Shown one piece after another: positions 36,684 through 51,515 of a stretch of DNA of 64,000 nucleotides. Every line of letters begins with the position of its first letter. The first letter of the stretch is position 1. The translations under genes and the position numbers were made by a program. This DNA is from Unio delphinus (taxonomy: Eukaryota; Mollusca; Bivalvia; Unionida; Unionidae). The stretch lies in assembly GCA_029339505.1 (NCBI GenBank), contig JAQISU010000134.1:1786001-1850000 (forward strand), in the 5' to 3' direction. Under the pieces are notes generated by a model, which had not been told where the DNA came from, ran no database searches, and saw only the letters and a program-made list of their open reading frames with translations.

Positions 36684-37514
36684 TGTTACGTGCTTAGGCT
36701 CGAATAAGCAGCAACACAGAAAGAGTGAAAACTAACAAGCTTGTAAAACTTTAACAATGATTTTTATTAAGTACAATTATTTTCATAAAATAAATAAACT
36801 TACGGTTTTAGAGAATCAAATCCAACAAATATAAAATTCACAAAATAATCCACTAATGGAATTGCAAGTCCTGATAAATAAATGTTCTAATAGTTCCAGG
36901 TTCGAATCTTGACGATGTAATCCAAAATGGCTGACAATGTCACGTGACGCAGTTCTTGATTTAATATCATCCAGATGAAATTATGAAACATATGTCCTTT
37001 TTCCAAATGAATAGAATAATTCTTCTTTTCCAATGAATTGACACAAGTCCAGAACAAGATAATTATAACTCAAACATAAATACACAACTTAATAATAATA
37101 AAGCCCAAACATCTACTGAACTCCTATCCAAAAAAACAGTTTATATAACTGTTTTTTTTTTTAGCAAACAAGTGATCACATGATTTTCTAGAAATTGATA
37201 TAGGTTCATGGAAGGTCACAGAAAGAGACTGCCTTTACTAAAAATCACATACTCTAGATATTTCCTACCCCTAAGAACTAAAAATAAAATGTTGTCCTTG
37301 AAATTAACCAATAGTGTTAGAGACTTGTTGACAATGTCCAAAGCAAGGTCAGGAAGTAGATCCACAAGCCAAGGTCAAAACTGTTTACAACTAGATTCTA
37401 GGTCAACTTGAATTTTCTAGAAAAAAATCTCCCAACTAAGAAATATCAAACCCCAAATGACAAATTTGGATTTAACAATAAAAAATAAATAAATTAAATC
37501 CAATAACCGTAACA
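36684..37514 (-). repeat. Solo LTR of the Gmr1-like family
   Basis: 831 bp, TGTTACGTGC...CCGTAACA, flanked by the 5-bp duplication ATGAC (36679-36683 and 37515-37519). It is closely similar to the split LTR at 9092-9671/24107-24267. No internal sequence adjoins it, so it formed by LTR-LTR recombination. Its orientation equals that of the split LTR. Confidence 0.92.
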
Positions 37515-37529
37515 ATGACTGCTACATTT

Positions 37530-37937
37530 CACTGATGGACTCCAGTCCAGCATTACCTATCTGGCCTCTCCCATGTGTACAAACCAGCAAGATACTTATG
37601 ATCTTCTTCTGGCAATCATATACTCATTATTCCCACTATGAAAACGAAGTCATATGTACAACATTCATTTGCATACCAGGGCCCAACAACTCGGAATGAA
37701 TTGCTAAATGAAATTAGACACAAAGACACTGTAATCCCTTTTAAGAGTCTCTTAAAACTCTGACAAACATGTCAACTGCAAAAGCAAACTTAAAGACATA
37801 ATGTTGTTTCCTACCTTAAATATTTTCAGCATGTTTTTTTTTGCTTTGTAGTTTCATGTGGGTTTTTTTTGTAGTCAAATCATTATAGATGTTGTAAAAT
37901 GCTTAGAGCTTCTAAAGATTAGGTGCTATACAAAGTC

Positions 37938-38005
<68 letters not shown>
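37530..38005 (+). pseudogene. LINE 3' end (C-terminal ORF2 relic, tail and (ATT)n)
   Basis: Plus-strand fragments (HSFAYQGPTTRNEL, VIPFKSLLK) match the C-terminus of CR1/jockey-like ORF2. Then comes GCTTAGAGCTTCTAAAGATT and an (ATT)n tail at 37939-38005, typical of CR1-like 3' ends. The LTR at 36684 interrupts this copy. Confidence 0.65.
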
Positions 38006-38006
<1 letters not shown>

Positions 38007-38267
38007 CTATGGGTGAGTCTATTTTCCACCAACATCACTATTATGTACATAGAAAAACCACTTGTTAAATCAATGTGAAAGGCAAATGTGTAGCATTCAT
38101 TTAGCCAAGATTTGGTTTCAACCAAAGAGTGTGAAGAACAGCTTTGTAGGAATTAGCCAAATTTGGCTAAAAGGACATTAGTTGTGTACCAGCCTCACTG
38201 AGTATGGCAACAGGAATCCTTAGCCAAATTTTGGCTAATTTAAAACCTGCCTAGCTCCTTCCACAGA

Positions 38268-38423
38268 CAGTAAAGCCATTGAATAGTTATATACTATATA
38301 TTGATCAAAAGCTCTTCAAAGATTCTCATTATGTGCCTTTTCTACTTTGGGTTAAGAGATTTGAGCCCATAGCAGAGGCCTCATTTGAGTAAATGGAAAA
38401 GCTCAAGTGAAATCGGAAGCTGT
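38268..38423 (-). repeat. ~155-bp repeat, inverted copy of 8936-9090
   Basis: Starts CAGTAAAGCCATTG and ends CGGAAGCTG, the inverse of the block left of the LTR at 9092. A short stretch after it (TTATTAACTTATTTGAAGGC, 38452) also resembles 8887 onward but in direct orientation. Confidence 0.8.
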
Positions 38424-38530
38424 TTATCACACACCGATTGTTCTCTTATTAACTTATTTGAAGGCTGTGTCCTATATGACGTAAATGTGCAAGAGTTTGT
38501 TTGTCGACACTGCATACAATAACACCACAC

Positions 38531-38602
38531 TGTGATTGTTTCACACAAAAGTCCTATGTGATTGTTTCACACAAAAGTCCTATGTGATTGTTTCATACAA
38601 AA
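38531..38602. repeat. 26-bp tandem repeat
   Basis: Three copies of TGTGATTGTTTCACACAAAA plus GTCCTA; the last is imperfect. Confidence 0.9.
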
Positions 38603-40807
38603 TCTTAAATTCAGACTGACACTTTGAAGTTTTATGATCTCCATAGATTGTCGTTTAAATGCATGCAGATTTATGTCTTCGACTTGGTTGTTAATGGCAT
38701 CTGGATTTTAATCACATACTATGAGACTATATGGAAATAATGCGTACATATTTACAACAAGGGCAACCAGAGAATAAATGCTACTTGTCACTGACATTTT
38801 GTAAGCATAGGCTTAAAAGTGTTAAATATTTCTTGACGTTTAATATTATTTTAAGTATTTTGCTTTTGTTAAAGAAGCATTAGAACAAAGAGGAGTTTTT
38901 AGAGATTATAAAAAGATGATGGGACTGTTGTAAGGTAGAGATGACCATTGAATCCCAGACAATCCATATATGTTAATTGTGTTATTTATAGATCATGATA
39001 TTTCTTTATGTAAAGATAAAGTACATCATATATTATATTTATTTGTTATGATTTATTGTATTTTGTCTGTTCAATTGACTGTACCATCTGTATCAGACTT
39101 TGTTGACTGATTGAACTGATTACTGGGATTTATGTCACATACATCCAAAAGGGCATGTGTGACAGATTAATTCCCGCACAGCAGGATGCCAAATGTTCCG
39201 GGGAGGGGGAGAGATTAGTGCCACCTCCCACAGGCATTTATGTGCACAAGGTGCACTGCTGATTTAGCCGTCAGGTCATAGGACCATATGTTCTAACAAC
39301 CTGAATGAAGGGCTTTAGTGAGTGGGAATGGGCCCAAGACACACTCATGTTAACAAAGAGTTGATTTCAGTCAATTATTGACTGTACTTTGGCAGGGGGG
39401 GGGGAGCACCAAACATGTGTCCCCCCCCCCTCATTTCTCTCCCAAAACGAAGAAAATAAAAGGTGGTTTATGTGTATAAGTTACCCGCAAAGGTGTGTAT
39501 GGCTTATCTTTATCCATAATTTCAACAAAAGAGAATTTTTTTGCCGGGTATTTTCCCCCCTAGTGTTTCGAAAGGGTGGCTCCTCCATACAATGTTTATT
39601 TTTTAATAGGTGAACTCACCCCCCCCCCCTTCTTTTCCATTGTGACCTTTGCATTGGTCCCCTAAGTCCCGTGTGTGTCTTGTTATATGTTGTGTATGTT
39701 ATGGATTTTGTTGTTTTGATGGCTTATTATGTCAAATCTTATTCCCAGTTGTAGTATCTTATTTTTATTTTGGCTACACAAAAAGTCCATTTTTTTTTGC
39801 TCAATATTTAAAAATATCTTATTAAAATATAATTCTTGAGAAACGGTGTGTTATATCATGTTTAAGTTTTGCTAGAAATTTTGGTTTAGATTCCTAGTGT
39901 TTTTTTAGTGCGTGTTCATGCGTGTCGTTTCTCCTTAATTTGAAATAATGTTGGTTGCCATGCCACAAGGAGCCACATCTTTTTTATTTCATATGTTTCC
40001 CTTGTGGCTGAACCAATTCCATACCTTTTAAGTTTGCCAAAGCTGAATATTATCTTTATCCTTTATTAAGAAATCCCCCCCCCCTCCAACAAATGTGAGT
40101 ATTAAATGTTCCCTATCTTTTAACGCATTAACCCTTAGCGACGCCTTTACGGGGCATGAGGTAGTAGCCTACTGCCAGGGTCTGTAGCGTCAAGGTCATA
40201 CACGGTACGTTCCAGTGGGTGGTATTAGATAAAGGTAGACAGATGTAGCTCTACAATGATACCCAATATCCAAATGTATGAAGTTCTAATTGAATGCCAG
40301 TGGTAATCTAATTAAGTTCCAATAGTGAATGTTTTGATATACCCGTAGTCTCGAGCATGTCAATATGCCAATTGCATAGTGTGATGATGTGATAATACTT
40401 TTTTAAGGTATCTTGTCTGAATTCACTATACTTTTAAACTAACGCAACAATGAGAATGATTTTCCTTCGGATCTTAAGGCAAGAATGAGTAATTCTCCAA
40501 TGAACAACATATAAATAAGCTATGACATAATAATAGAACCAGGATGTATGTCACGTCTCCTCTAAAAAGTATTCAAAGTTGTCAACACTTTTAGGAAGTT
40601 CCAAGTGAAAGTCTGAATGAATGTGCCCTTTTTATCAATCGATAATTGACCGTACTTGGAAGCGAAACTTAATTGACTTATTCAAACGTCGTGAAAGGTC
40701 ATAGTAGGTGACGATAACAGGAAAAATTTACTCGTGCTCTCACTGGTTAGTTAAGCACGTGTTTGCATGTTCATGCGAAACGAGGAATATCAGACGACCA
40801 CGGGTGA
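38603..40807. other. Unassigned stretch with C/G runs
   Basis: No gene recognised. Contains homopolymer G or C runs at ~39395-39430, 39619-39628 and 40076-40084. The open frame at 39389-39613 is low-complexity and not convincing. Confidence 0.3.
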
Positions 40808-41053
40808 TTGCTGTTGTAGTAGGGTTTAACGCCAATTGTCAGCACAAGATAGACTGTATATGGCGGCCAGTATAAATGGTGGAGGAAGAACTCTGGAAAG
40901 CTCCAGAAAGAGCCACCGACCCACAAGAAGGTACTGGCAAGCATTCTCACGTGCCCACATTGGCCGATCCCAAGACTCCAATCCACGCACTCAGAGATGA
41001 GATGGCAGTGATCTGTAACTGCGAAGCTTTTGACTACTCGGCCACTCGGGGCC
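40808..41053 (-). repeat. tRNA-derived SINE, copy 4
   Basis: TAGGGTTTAACGCC, GGCGGCCAGTATAAATGG, body, then the head inverse CTCGGCCACTCGGGGCC. Nearly full length, box B degenerate. The plus-strand ORF 40876-41100 is its shadow. Confidence 0.85.
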
Positions 41054-41259
41054 TCACTACGGACGGTAAAGGGGCGTTATTTATTTTTAAACGAATGTAG
41101 CTCAGTAACTAGCGAGTGTATTGGTGCGCAGTGTTTATTATTTACATTATTTTAAAATGTACTTCCCAATAAATTAAAGTTCAATTTTCCATCTTTAAAT
41201 TATATTTTATGTGAACTGGAACGACATCACTTTATTTAATTCGATCATACCATTTGGAT

Positions 41260-41675
41260 AGACAAATCATGCATGTAATCAACAGTTTATACCTATGACC
41301 GACAGATCCTGCCTATAACCAACAGATCAAACCAATAATAATCAACAGGTCATGCCTATACCCAACAGATCATGCAGATAATAAACAGATCTTGTCAATA
41401 ATTCACAGGTCAGGACTATGACCAACATGTCATGCCAGTAATCAACAGATCATGAATGCAACCAAAAGATCACGTCAATAATCAACAGATCATGCCGATA
41501 ACCACCATATCATTCATGCAATTAACAGATCATGACTATATTCAAAAGATCATGTCTGTAATCAACAGATCATGCATGTAGTCAACCGATCATGCCAAAC
41601 ATCGACAGATAATTTATATAGTCAATAGATCAGGCCTATAACCAACAGATCATACCTATAATCAACAAAGAATCT
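41260..41675. repeat. Degenerate ~20-bp satellite (ATAATCAACAGATCATGCC)
   Basis: About twenty diverged units of ATAATCAACAGATCATGCCT in tandem. Confidence 0.9.
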
Positions 41676-42460
41676 GATTAAAAAATAACATTTTGAAACG
41701 TTAACGACCCGAAGTTAATGGCAAATGCGCTAAAGAAACATTCAACTAAATGATTAAAAACAAAACGAAAATAAAAGGAACCGAATAACCAAATTTAAAC
41801 AGTTACAAATAATCATGATCAGTGAACATGAGTCTGTATATTAATAAAATCAAAGTTCGGAAGCAAAGTTGTTAAATTTCAGTGTAACTCTGAGGCTTCT
41901 CGTTTTGTTATAAACTTTCTTTAAAAATTTAAGTACTTGGATTTGGTTTTGTACAATTCATGATAATTCCGAAAGCTGTCTTGGCGGTTTTCTTATCCCT
42001 GTTGTATAGATCAAATATGTAGGATTGATGTTTTTACCGTAAACTATCTTTCTTTCCATATACAGTATGAGATACGTCAGTGACAAAAATGACAAAATCC
42101 TTGAATTTAATATGATTTTTGGCAATTACAGATTGGTGAGTCGATGGGAAGGTCATTGTCTGGCTATGCATAACTTTAGTGAGAACTAAAGTTGACTACA
42201 TACGGTTCAGCTCGGAAATCTTATCTTGAGATCCTTGATCCAATACACAGTCAGGAACTTAGATTTCGTTTGAGTCAATTTAGAACTTCCCCTGCAGAAA
42301 GCCTCTATATACGGAGGCAAATGAAACATCACTTTATCTCAGACGAACGAAACTTGCTCTTCGGTAGACAACAACTTATCGACTATTCCATGTAATCTTG
42401 GCGTCGTCTTAAGACTAACATATCAACTTTGAATGCTTAGAAACCAAATAGAATTCAGCA
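41676..42460. other. Unassigned stretch
   Basis: No gene recognised; short plus-strand ORF 42192-42395 has no visible family features. Confidence 0.3.
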
Positions 42461-42461
42461 C

Positions 42462-42640
42462 TTTGTCAATGGAAATGACCCCCATCGAGAAACAGACAAA
42501 ATCATTGTTGCCAGTACTGTCATCTGAAATGGCCCCCATCGAGAAACAGACAAAATCATTGTTGCCATTACTGTCATGTGAAATGGCCCTCATTGAGAAA
42601 CAGCAAATATCAGTGTTACCAGTACTAACAACAAAATCTG
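42462..42640. repeat. 63-bp tandem repeat, open in frame
   Basis: Three units of GAAATGGCCCCCATCGAGAA plus ~43 bp. The frame at 42433-42732 stays open and reads EMAPIEKQTKSLLPVLSS repeats, but runs into (TA)n as Tyr-Ile repeats, so a real product is doubtful. Confidence 0.8.
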
Positions 42641-42646
42641 TATCCC

Positions 42647-42648
<2 letters not shown>

Positions 42649-42714
<66 letters not shown>
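42649..42714. repeat. (TA)n microsatellite
   Basis: About 33 TA units. Confidence 0.95.
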
Positions 42715-42716
<2 letters not shown>

Positions 42717-42719
42717 CTT

Positions 42720-45210
42720 TTATCATTGCTAATTCATAAACACTGTAGTCTCGATTTTCAAAGTTCATTAAATGAATCAGGATCTCTTGTCGTGACCATA
42801 CGTTCCTGTATACAGACGGGTTGAAAGATGAGAGAATCTTGGAGTTGCTGTTGTTGCAAAAACATCACAGTACCATTTCAAGCTGAATTCCAAAAATAGT
42901 CTCCAATTTTACCGCAAAAATGACAGTCATACTAAATTCTCTGAACTACATTAAATCCTCAATTTCAAACAAACAAACCCTGCCCCACCAAACATAACCT
43001 TGACTGACTCCCATTCCACACTGAAAAGCTTGCAGCAATCCGGGAACTTGGTTTGTCTTAAATCTTGCAGAAACAGAATATTCGCATACAAGCTAGAAAA
43101 CAACCCATTCTGTACTATTGGCTGCCGAATATACTGGTGTTAGGATTATTAAACGTGCATATAAGGCAGCGAAAACTACCCTACAGTCACCCGGACTCGA
43201 ATTTGATATGCTGTTAATATTGGCATGTTCTATGTACTCGTACATGGCACATATATTGAATGAAAATTCTGCAGACAAGATTCGTAACATCTGATTCATC
43301 ATCAATGGCGAGTGATAAACCTCATTCGGAACAAAATGAAGAACTAAGGTAATGTTGTGACGTTCGTATATAGGACACACATGCCTGACTAATGCATACG
43401 GCCTGAATAGTAAGCTTTGACCAGAGTGCATAGCTCCTGACGCAGGGATCTCAAACATGCGGTCCGCCAAGCCGGTTGGAGTCACAAGGTGTCATAATCA
43501 TGAGAAATAACAAAAGATGGTGCGACCCTTGGGCCAACGAAAATGCCCTTACGAGTCCTTCAGGGTTGTTTGAGTGCGAGACCCCTGCTCTAGAGTATAC
43601 AGACTTCCATCTTATGAGGCGAAATCATTTTGTTTTAAAAAGTGAGCTTAATTAAGAAAATTTATGATGATGTACCGCCTGAGAAAATATTTTAATCCTG
43701 TTTGCTTTTTTTTAAAATGCCCTTTATATTTAAACAAAATTGAAATTGTGGCCCTGTATGAAGGGATTTTAATATGCGTATCTTTATATTTTACATTAGA
43801 CAGAATTTAAAGAGTTTTTTTTCTTTACCTTTCATCTTTTATTTTGTAATACTACATATTTAATTTTGTTCGAAAGTGTTTATCTTCCAAAAGATTTTGA
43901 GCAATTATAATATTTTTTCATATTATTTAGAATTTAACTTTTACTCGGCATTATATGTAAGTATTGTATTGATCTAACTTCAAAATATATGCATCCTGTA
44001 AAATACATGCCTTCAAACCATTGCGCGTCATTCACCAAACATTGTAAATTACTCTCGGATAAATACAAGTGCCTTAAAACTTCCGGTTCGAGTGGTTTCG
44101 GAAGAGTTCGCTCTTTCCTCTCTGGTACTCGAATGATTATCACGTCCAATCTAACGAAATCCTTATGAATTTAATCAAGTGAACTGGATATTTAAACAGT
44201 ACAAATAAGTGGAAAAACAAGCTCTTGCACTTCTAAAATGTTGAAGGCTCCGCTATAGTTTGATTCATTGTTTAGTTAGAAGAAAATGAAAAATAAGTTT
44301 CAGTGGCAAGAGATTTACGCAGCTGTCTCATTAAGGCAGGGACAATTTTGTAATAGTTAAATAGGTGTAGGTTTTAATAATAATGCAGCCTAAAGGTGGA
44401 AACAGTGGCCTAGTTTTCATGCTCTAACGATCATAGATACATGTTTAAAGTAGGTTGCATTCCTAGACTGAACAGGATAGAACGATGGCAAATTTCTTTG
44501 GTTACACGTCCATTAAACATTGACGTATACGCTTGAAGTAGATGCCTTTAATAATAGAGATATGTAAAACTTTTCGAATTTTTTAAAATGACATGAGCTC
44601 GTAAATACGTACGCCAACATTGAAGTTTGTTTAAAATAATTCTGATGGTTAAATCCCGTTGCCTATTCCAAAATAGAAACCCACTGGCTCTGTACATGTA
44701 ACTCATTAGCATGCGAGTTCTCGTGCACTTTAAGTTTTACATTTGACTTTGTTCATGGGGGTGGGGGATGGGCATGGGATAAGGCGCTGACCCATGAAGG
44801 CTAGTGTCTTTACCTGTGTCATGGTTTCAATTCCTGCCCGTAATGAATTATACATTTCTAACTAATTTGATTATATTGTTCTGTCACTGTCTGTCAGAAA
44901 AAGAGTTATTTAAAACTCAATACTGCTGTAAACTAGAAGACAAAAACTCCCTGGTGTGAACTAGTATTAACCTCGTATCACATACCCTAATTGGTTTATC
45001 ATTCTGTAGCAGTTCATCATTTAAATTTAATTCTGTGTTTAATTTTAGTTTCATTCTCAGGTGAGAAATAAAATTAACTGGTTTGACAACAATAAAACCT
45101 TCGGTACATGTGAATCGTTTATATTACTTGTTTGCTCGTGTTTGATCCATATATACCCAGAAGGTCTGGTAGAAGTGAATTTCTGTAATCCTTAGATTTA
45201 CCAAGACCGT
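42720..45210. other. Unassigned stretch; possible hAT-like MITE at 43437-43593
   Basis: No coding gene recognised. Around 43440 CAGGGATCTCAAACATGCGG, and around 43590 the inverse-type GAGACCCCTG, resemble the ends of hAT-derived short elements; I could not find a clean 8-bp duplication. The 130-aa minus frame at 43093-43485 partly overlaps this element and shows no known motifs. Confidence 0.35.
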
Positions 45211-45219
45211 TTTAGGATT

Positions 45220-46600
45220 AGTTAATGACATAACCCTTCCAACGTGATTGACAGAGCGTCCATGGCCCAAGCTTCTGAGTATGGAACCGGAAAAACAAAG
45301 GTGTGCAACTTCTGATTGTGATTTTTCCACATTGCCGCTAAAAGATAAATCATCGAAAGCCCCAATGTGCTCAGATCCAAATAAAGACCGATTGATAGAG
45401 AAATCATTTCGTGTGAATAACTTGGCCTTTCCTGGATAGAGTGTCGGTTAAGACATTGAGTTTGTCGGGCATACATCTGATTTGTACGTTGATATGATGG
45501 CTGTTGCACCAATATAGAAACTGCCAAATCAGAACACACAGGTCAGGTGATTTGGTGTCCCACACACCCCATTTTGAGGAGATTGGTCACAACCACAGAG
45601 TTGTCGGACATAGAGACCATATTGTCTAAGAGTCGATCCGGTCAGAAGCAAAAGGCGTTGATGACAGCCTAAATTTATAAAAGGTTTCTGTGCAGAGGCA
45701 GCTTCCCTAGTTCCAAAGTGCCGTTGACTTGTGAGGTTCGGCAACAGGTCGGCACATCACCCATAGGTACTGGTGTCGGTACATGCCGTTATTTTTACTC
45801 GGGACTTCTTTAGCGGAATCCTTATGGTCAGCCAGTCTGAGCTGGACCACTGACATATGAACTATTGCATTTCGGGGATCGTCATGACTGTATTATCGAG
45901 ACAACTTGCAAACAGGCGCCAATGTGTTTCTAGCAATGTCATTTGCAAGGGGTGCATAAAAATATAATTGAGCCAGATCAAGCCAGCCACCGCAATGACT
46001 AAACCGAGGAGTTGCAGAAACTCTCTCGATGAAATCCACCCGCGAACTAAAGGATGCCGTATTAGATTCAGGTTGGCGATACACTCCATACTCAGATAGA
46101 CAAGAAACTCAGATGGACGAAGGTCGGACTTATCCTAGTTCACTAGAAAACCTAGATGATCTAAACGTGAGAGAGATCATTTATGCCTTGGAGTAGATTA
46201 TAACTTACCATATACTTCTGGAGGAAATCGTCCATGTACTTTGCTGCTGTTGTGGATGAATTTAATGGAAACAGTGTGACGACGCAATCACCTTGGCAAA
46301 ATCCCATGGGGTTGATGTTGATGCCAAAAGGGTAGTTATAGGCCGTGTCGCTCTAAGCGAACCGGAGGAATTTCTGTGACGCAAGGTGGATAGAGATGTG
46401 AAAATATACGTCGGTCAGATCTAGACTGACGGCATACTCGTCCTGAGGGAGACACTGATTGATCTCGCCATCTCAATCTTGAATTTTGGTGGCGACATTA
46501 ATTGGTTGAGACGCCTCAACTTGCCGTTAGCTTTACGAAGACCAGCGACCGCATATCATGTTGTTATAGTAATCCTTCTCCTGATCTGACAGTTTGTCCG
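45220..46600 (-). pseudogene. DIRS-like retrotransposon RT/RNase H relic
   Basis: On the minus strand: an RT block (YAVSLDLTDVYFHISIH, KFLRF, then YMDDFL, ~46450-46210), then RNase H (SDNSVVVTNLLKMG; SPDLCVLIWQF, ~45630-45500), then the DIRS-typical tail resembling IDLFAT...VFPVPYSEAWAMDALS (~45370-45240). Many stops and frameshifts. The tyrosine recombinase expected downstream is not seen. Confidence 0.7.
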
Positions 46601-48600
<2,000 letters not shown>

Positions 48601-48609
48601 TAACGAGGG

Positions 48610-48826
48610 CTGAGACGCACTCGGACGTGGAGTGTGGCCCCATGTTGACTGCGGTACAGCGGGAAGAGATAGAGACGTTGCTGGACGGGTATTCCGATGT
48701 GTTTACGGAAATACTCGGGAGAAAGTCACTTGTCGAGTTCGGATTAAAGCTGGTGGACGACCGGCCAGTTCAGCGGAAACCCTACCCCCTTGCTCCATGC
48801 GAAACGACAAGGAAAGAGATCGAGTA
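48610..48826 (+). pseudogene. Ty3/gypsy pol fragment (protease-RT junction)
   Basis: The plus-strand frame LTAVQREEIETLLDGYSDVF, then VEFGLKLVDDRPVQRKPY and KEIE, the segment just before RT motif 1 in Ty3/gypsy pol. It stops at TAG 48825-48827; the RT core is absent. Isolated fragment. Confidence 0.8.
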
Positions 48827-48829
48827 GAT

Positions 48830-50735
48830 GATTACTCTCATTACGGCATTGCAATTGTAAGTATGTGCAGTTTGTATGCTTCATTACTAAAAACCGTAAG
48901 TACGTAGACTTACCTTGGTGGTGTTTAACGTACATGCGTATTTGAGAAATGAGCTATGATTATGTAAATAATTATGTACTTTCCTAGCTCGTGGTCAGAA
49001 TTAATGTTGTAATTTGCTATATGGTTACTTCGTAGTAAACTAGTATATTTTTTCATGTGATATTCTAGATTTTGCAACTGTTGAATTGAATTATAACTTT
49101 GGAAACCGGTTGCAGTGTGTAAAATTAGCTAATAAGGATGTAAGGATATATCATAGCATTGCTATTTTAGTATTAGTGTACACTTTGTAGGATTCTAATC
49201 TACAGAAATGCGTCTGACTGGTGTGATATTGTTCAGTATAATGAGATTAATAATATATTTGTTGATGTGACGCCATTTATTGATGTTTGTATGATACGTA
49301 ATAGATGCTTTAATCTTATTACGACGTTGTTTACCGTACTAGAACGGATGGGTATTTCGACTTACACGAATGGTGACCAAAAAATGTAATAGCCTTTAGC
49401 TGATGATTGATTATTGGTTATCGTGAGACGAGATGGCTAAAAAAAGTATGTTATTGTCCATTTGTTTTTTCACTTGAAGCTTTTAGGGGACAGAATACCG
49501 GTATAATTTAGTCCAGAGTCTTTAGAAAGGAGATGGAATAAAGACTAGTGGACAAGAACTGGAGAAGGAGCAGTCAAGAAAGAGACAGAGTTAGGAGGGA
49601 AGTCTGAGGGGAGAGAAGGAATTGGCAGGATAGGAGAGATGCAGATGAGTAGAAAACAAAAACAGGTGGAAAAACTGTCTCACACTATAAATCAAATGAT
49701 GCAATAGGGTATAATTTGGTCAAGAGGAAGAGTGAATGGGGGAAATATTATCATTTGACTATTGAATTGCATTAAATTGTTATTCATTGGAATCTCATCT
49801 TTTTGTGAACTCTATAATTGAACTGTCCGCATTGCTGATTGGGGGCTCGGAGCTTTACCCATCTCTATCACTAATTTCGCTTCCTACAAAATCGAGCCTG
49901 AGTGGGACTGTAACAGAATTGTTACCGAGAGGATAGTGGATTAAATGAACAACACAAACACAATATGTGAAAGAAAATATAAATTTATGAAATAAATTAT
50001 TAATGAAAAATAATGATGTATCAACACAATAACTCATGCGTTCAACCCACAATTACACTCACAACCATTCACAATACATGAAATTAAATATTAATACAAA
50101 ATAAAACACAGATACAAAGGATTCTCTTGGACTATACACAGATCCAAGGAACCTTTACAAAAGTTATATTAACGCAAGTATAAATTACGATAATAAACAC
50201 AAACATCAAACTATACTATCGAACGTAAGGATTGCGACAACTAGCACGAACATATACATGTATTTAATCAAGTTGCTAGCTTTTATTGAGATTCATGCAA
50301 TGCCTTGAAATACTATTGTGATTTGAAGTAACCATGTAAATACAACAATGTATTCAATTGTACTACAGTTGCAACACACACATGTGTCCCAACCCTGTAT
50401 AATCGTACGATTCACCACCAGTTGAATCGCCGCCCAGTTTCCCCGAAAACCTAGGGTTGACTCAATACTTTTATCAGTCACTTGCCCTTCACGGATCCAC
50501 CACAGTTATACGTACAGACAGCATACAACATCTATTAGAACTAACGTTCCTCAATACCCTAGATGTCATCCCGGATGTTTACAACTCTAGACAGCTCCGA
50601 CACTCGGACTTCTAGATTTCCGGATATTTACACGTCACGACAGATGTAGACGGACAGACAATCTGTCAGACAGACAGTCAGATACTTCAATTCGATTGCA
50701 CAATAAATCAGCAACAATTTCAGCTACGATATCAC
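48830..50735. other. Unassigned stretch
   Basis: No coding gene or known repeat recognised. Confidence 0.3.
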
Positions 50736-50845
50736 AGATGTTATCAGCCGACGTTATCAGAGATGTTCTCAGATGCGTTATCAGACGTTATCAGATGCGT
50801 TATCAGACGTTATCAGATGCGTTATCAGATGTGTTATCAGCTACA
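50736..50845. repeat. Short tandem repeat GTTATCAGATGC
   Basis: About seven units of GTTATCAGATGC or GTTATCAGAC. The core TTATCAGATG is the same as in the intronic minisatellite at 6100-7980. Confidence 0.85.
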
Positions 50846-51404
50846 ATAAAGAAACCAGACTAATGATAGTTGTCTCAAAAAATAATCTAAACCTTAGATC
50901 ACGCTATTGCATTTAAAGTCTAATAGTGACTAGTAATTCCAAATATTCACGTTTAAAATCTGCAATGCAATAAAGGCATCATTATATGAAAATGATAAAC
51001 TGAATAAAATTCACAATAAAACGAAATATAAATTTAACACTCACCCCTTTGGCTGGAGATTGAAAGACGAGCTATCTATCCTGTGATTAGATACTTTAGG
51101 TCCCGTAATATTTATCAGTAATATTTTGCCTTATATACCCTCAAATAGGTGAGCAGAAATCACGGCAAGATTACCGTGCACTACGTGAAACTAATGTTCC
51201 GGATTTCATGTAATTCAAAATCAGGCACATGCAAATCGTTACACGCCGCTTACCTTGGGAAAAACCACTTATTCACCCCAGGCAACGCATGTACGACGAA
51301 ACAAAAAAATGGTGAGATTAGTTTGTAAATCAAGAAGAAAATAAATTCAATTTTCGCCTAATTCTGTGACAGGGACTTTTATAGTAATTTCAAACATATA
51401 TTGG
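50846..51404. other. Unassigned stretch
   Basis: AT-rich, nothing recognised. Confidence 0.3.
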
Positions 51405-51515
51405 GAGTACCCCACCTATCCGTAGCAACTGCCACACTCGACCAGGGTTCAAACCCACCATCTCACGCACCCGAGGCGGATGGTCTAAACACTTAAGGCC
51501 ACCGGAGCGGTCAGA
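51405..51515 (-). repeat. Second tRNA-derived SINE head
   Basis: On the minus strand GCTCCGGTGGCCTTAAGTG (box A-like) and GGTGGGTTTGAACCCTGG (good box B). Its body differs from the other SINE family in the window. It is not an intact tRNA: no acceptor stem closes. Confidence 0.55.

Noticed and set aside
43093..43485. 130-aa minus-strand ORF
   Set aside because: No recognisable motif; one end falls in a probable hAT-derived short element, so it is likely a chance frame.
51405..51515. Functional tRNA gene
   Set aside because: Box B is good, but the cloverleaf does not close and the sequence looks like a SINE head.
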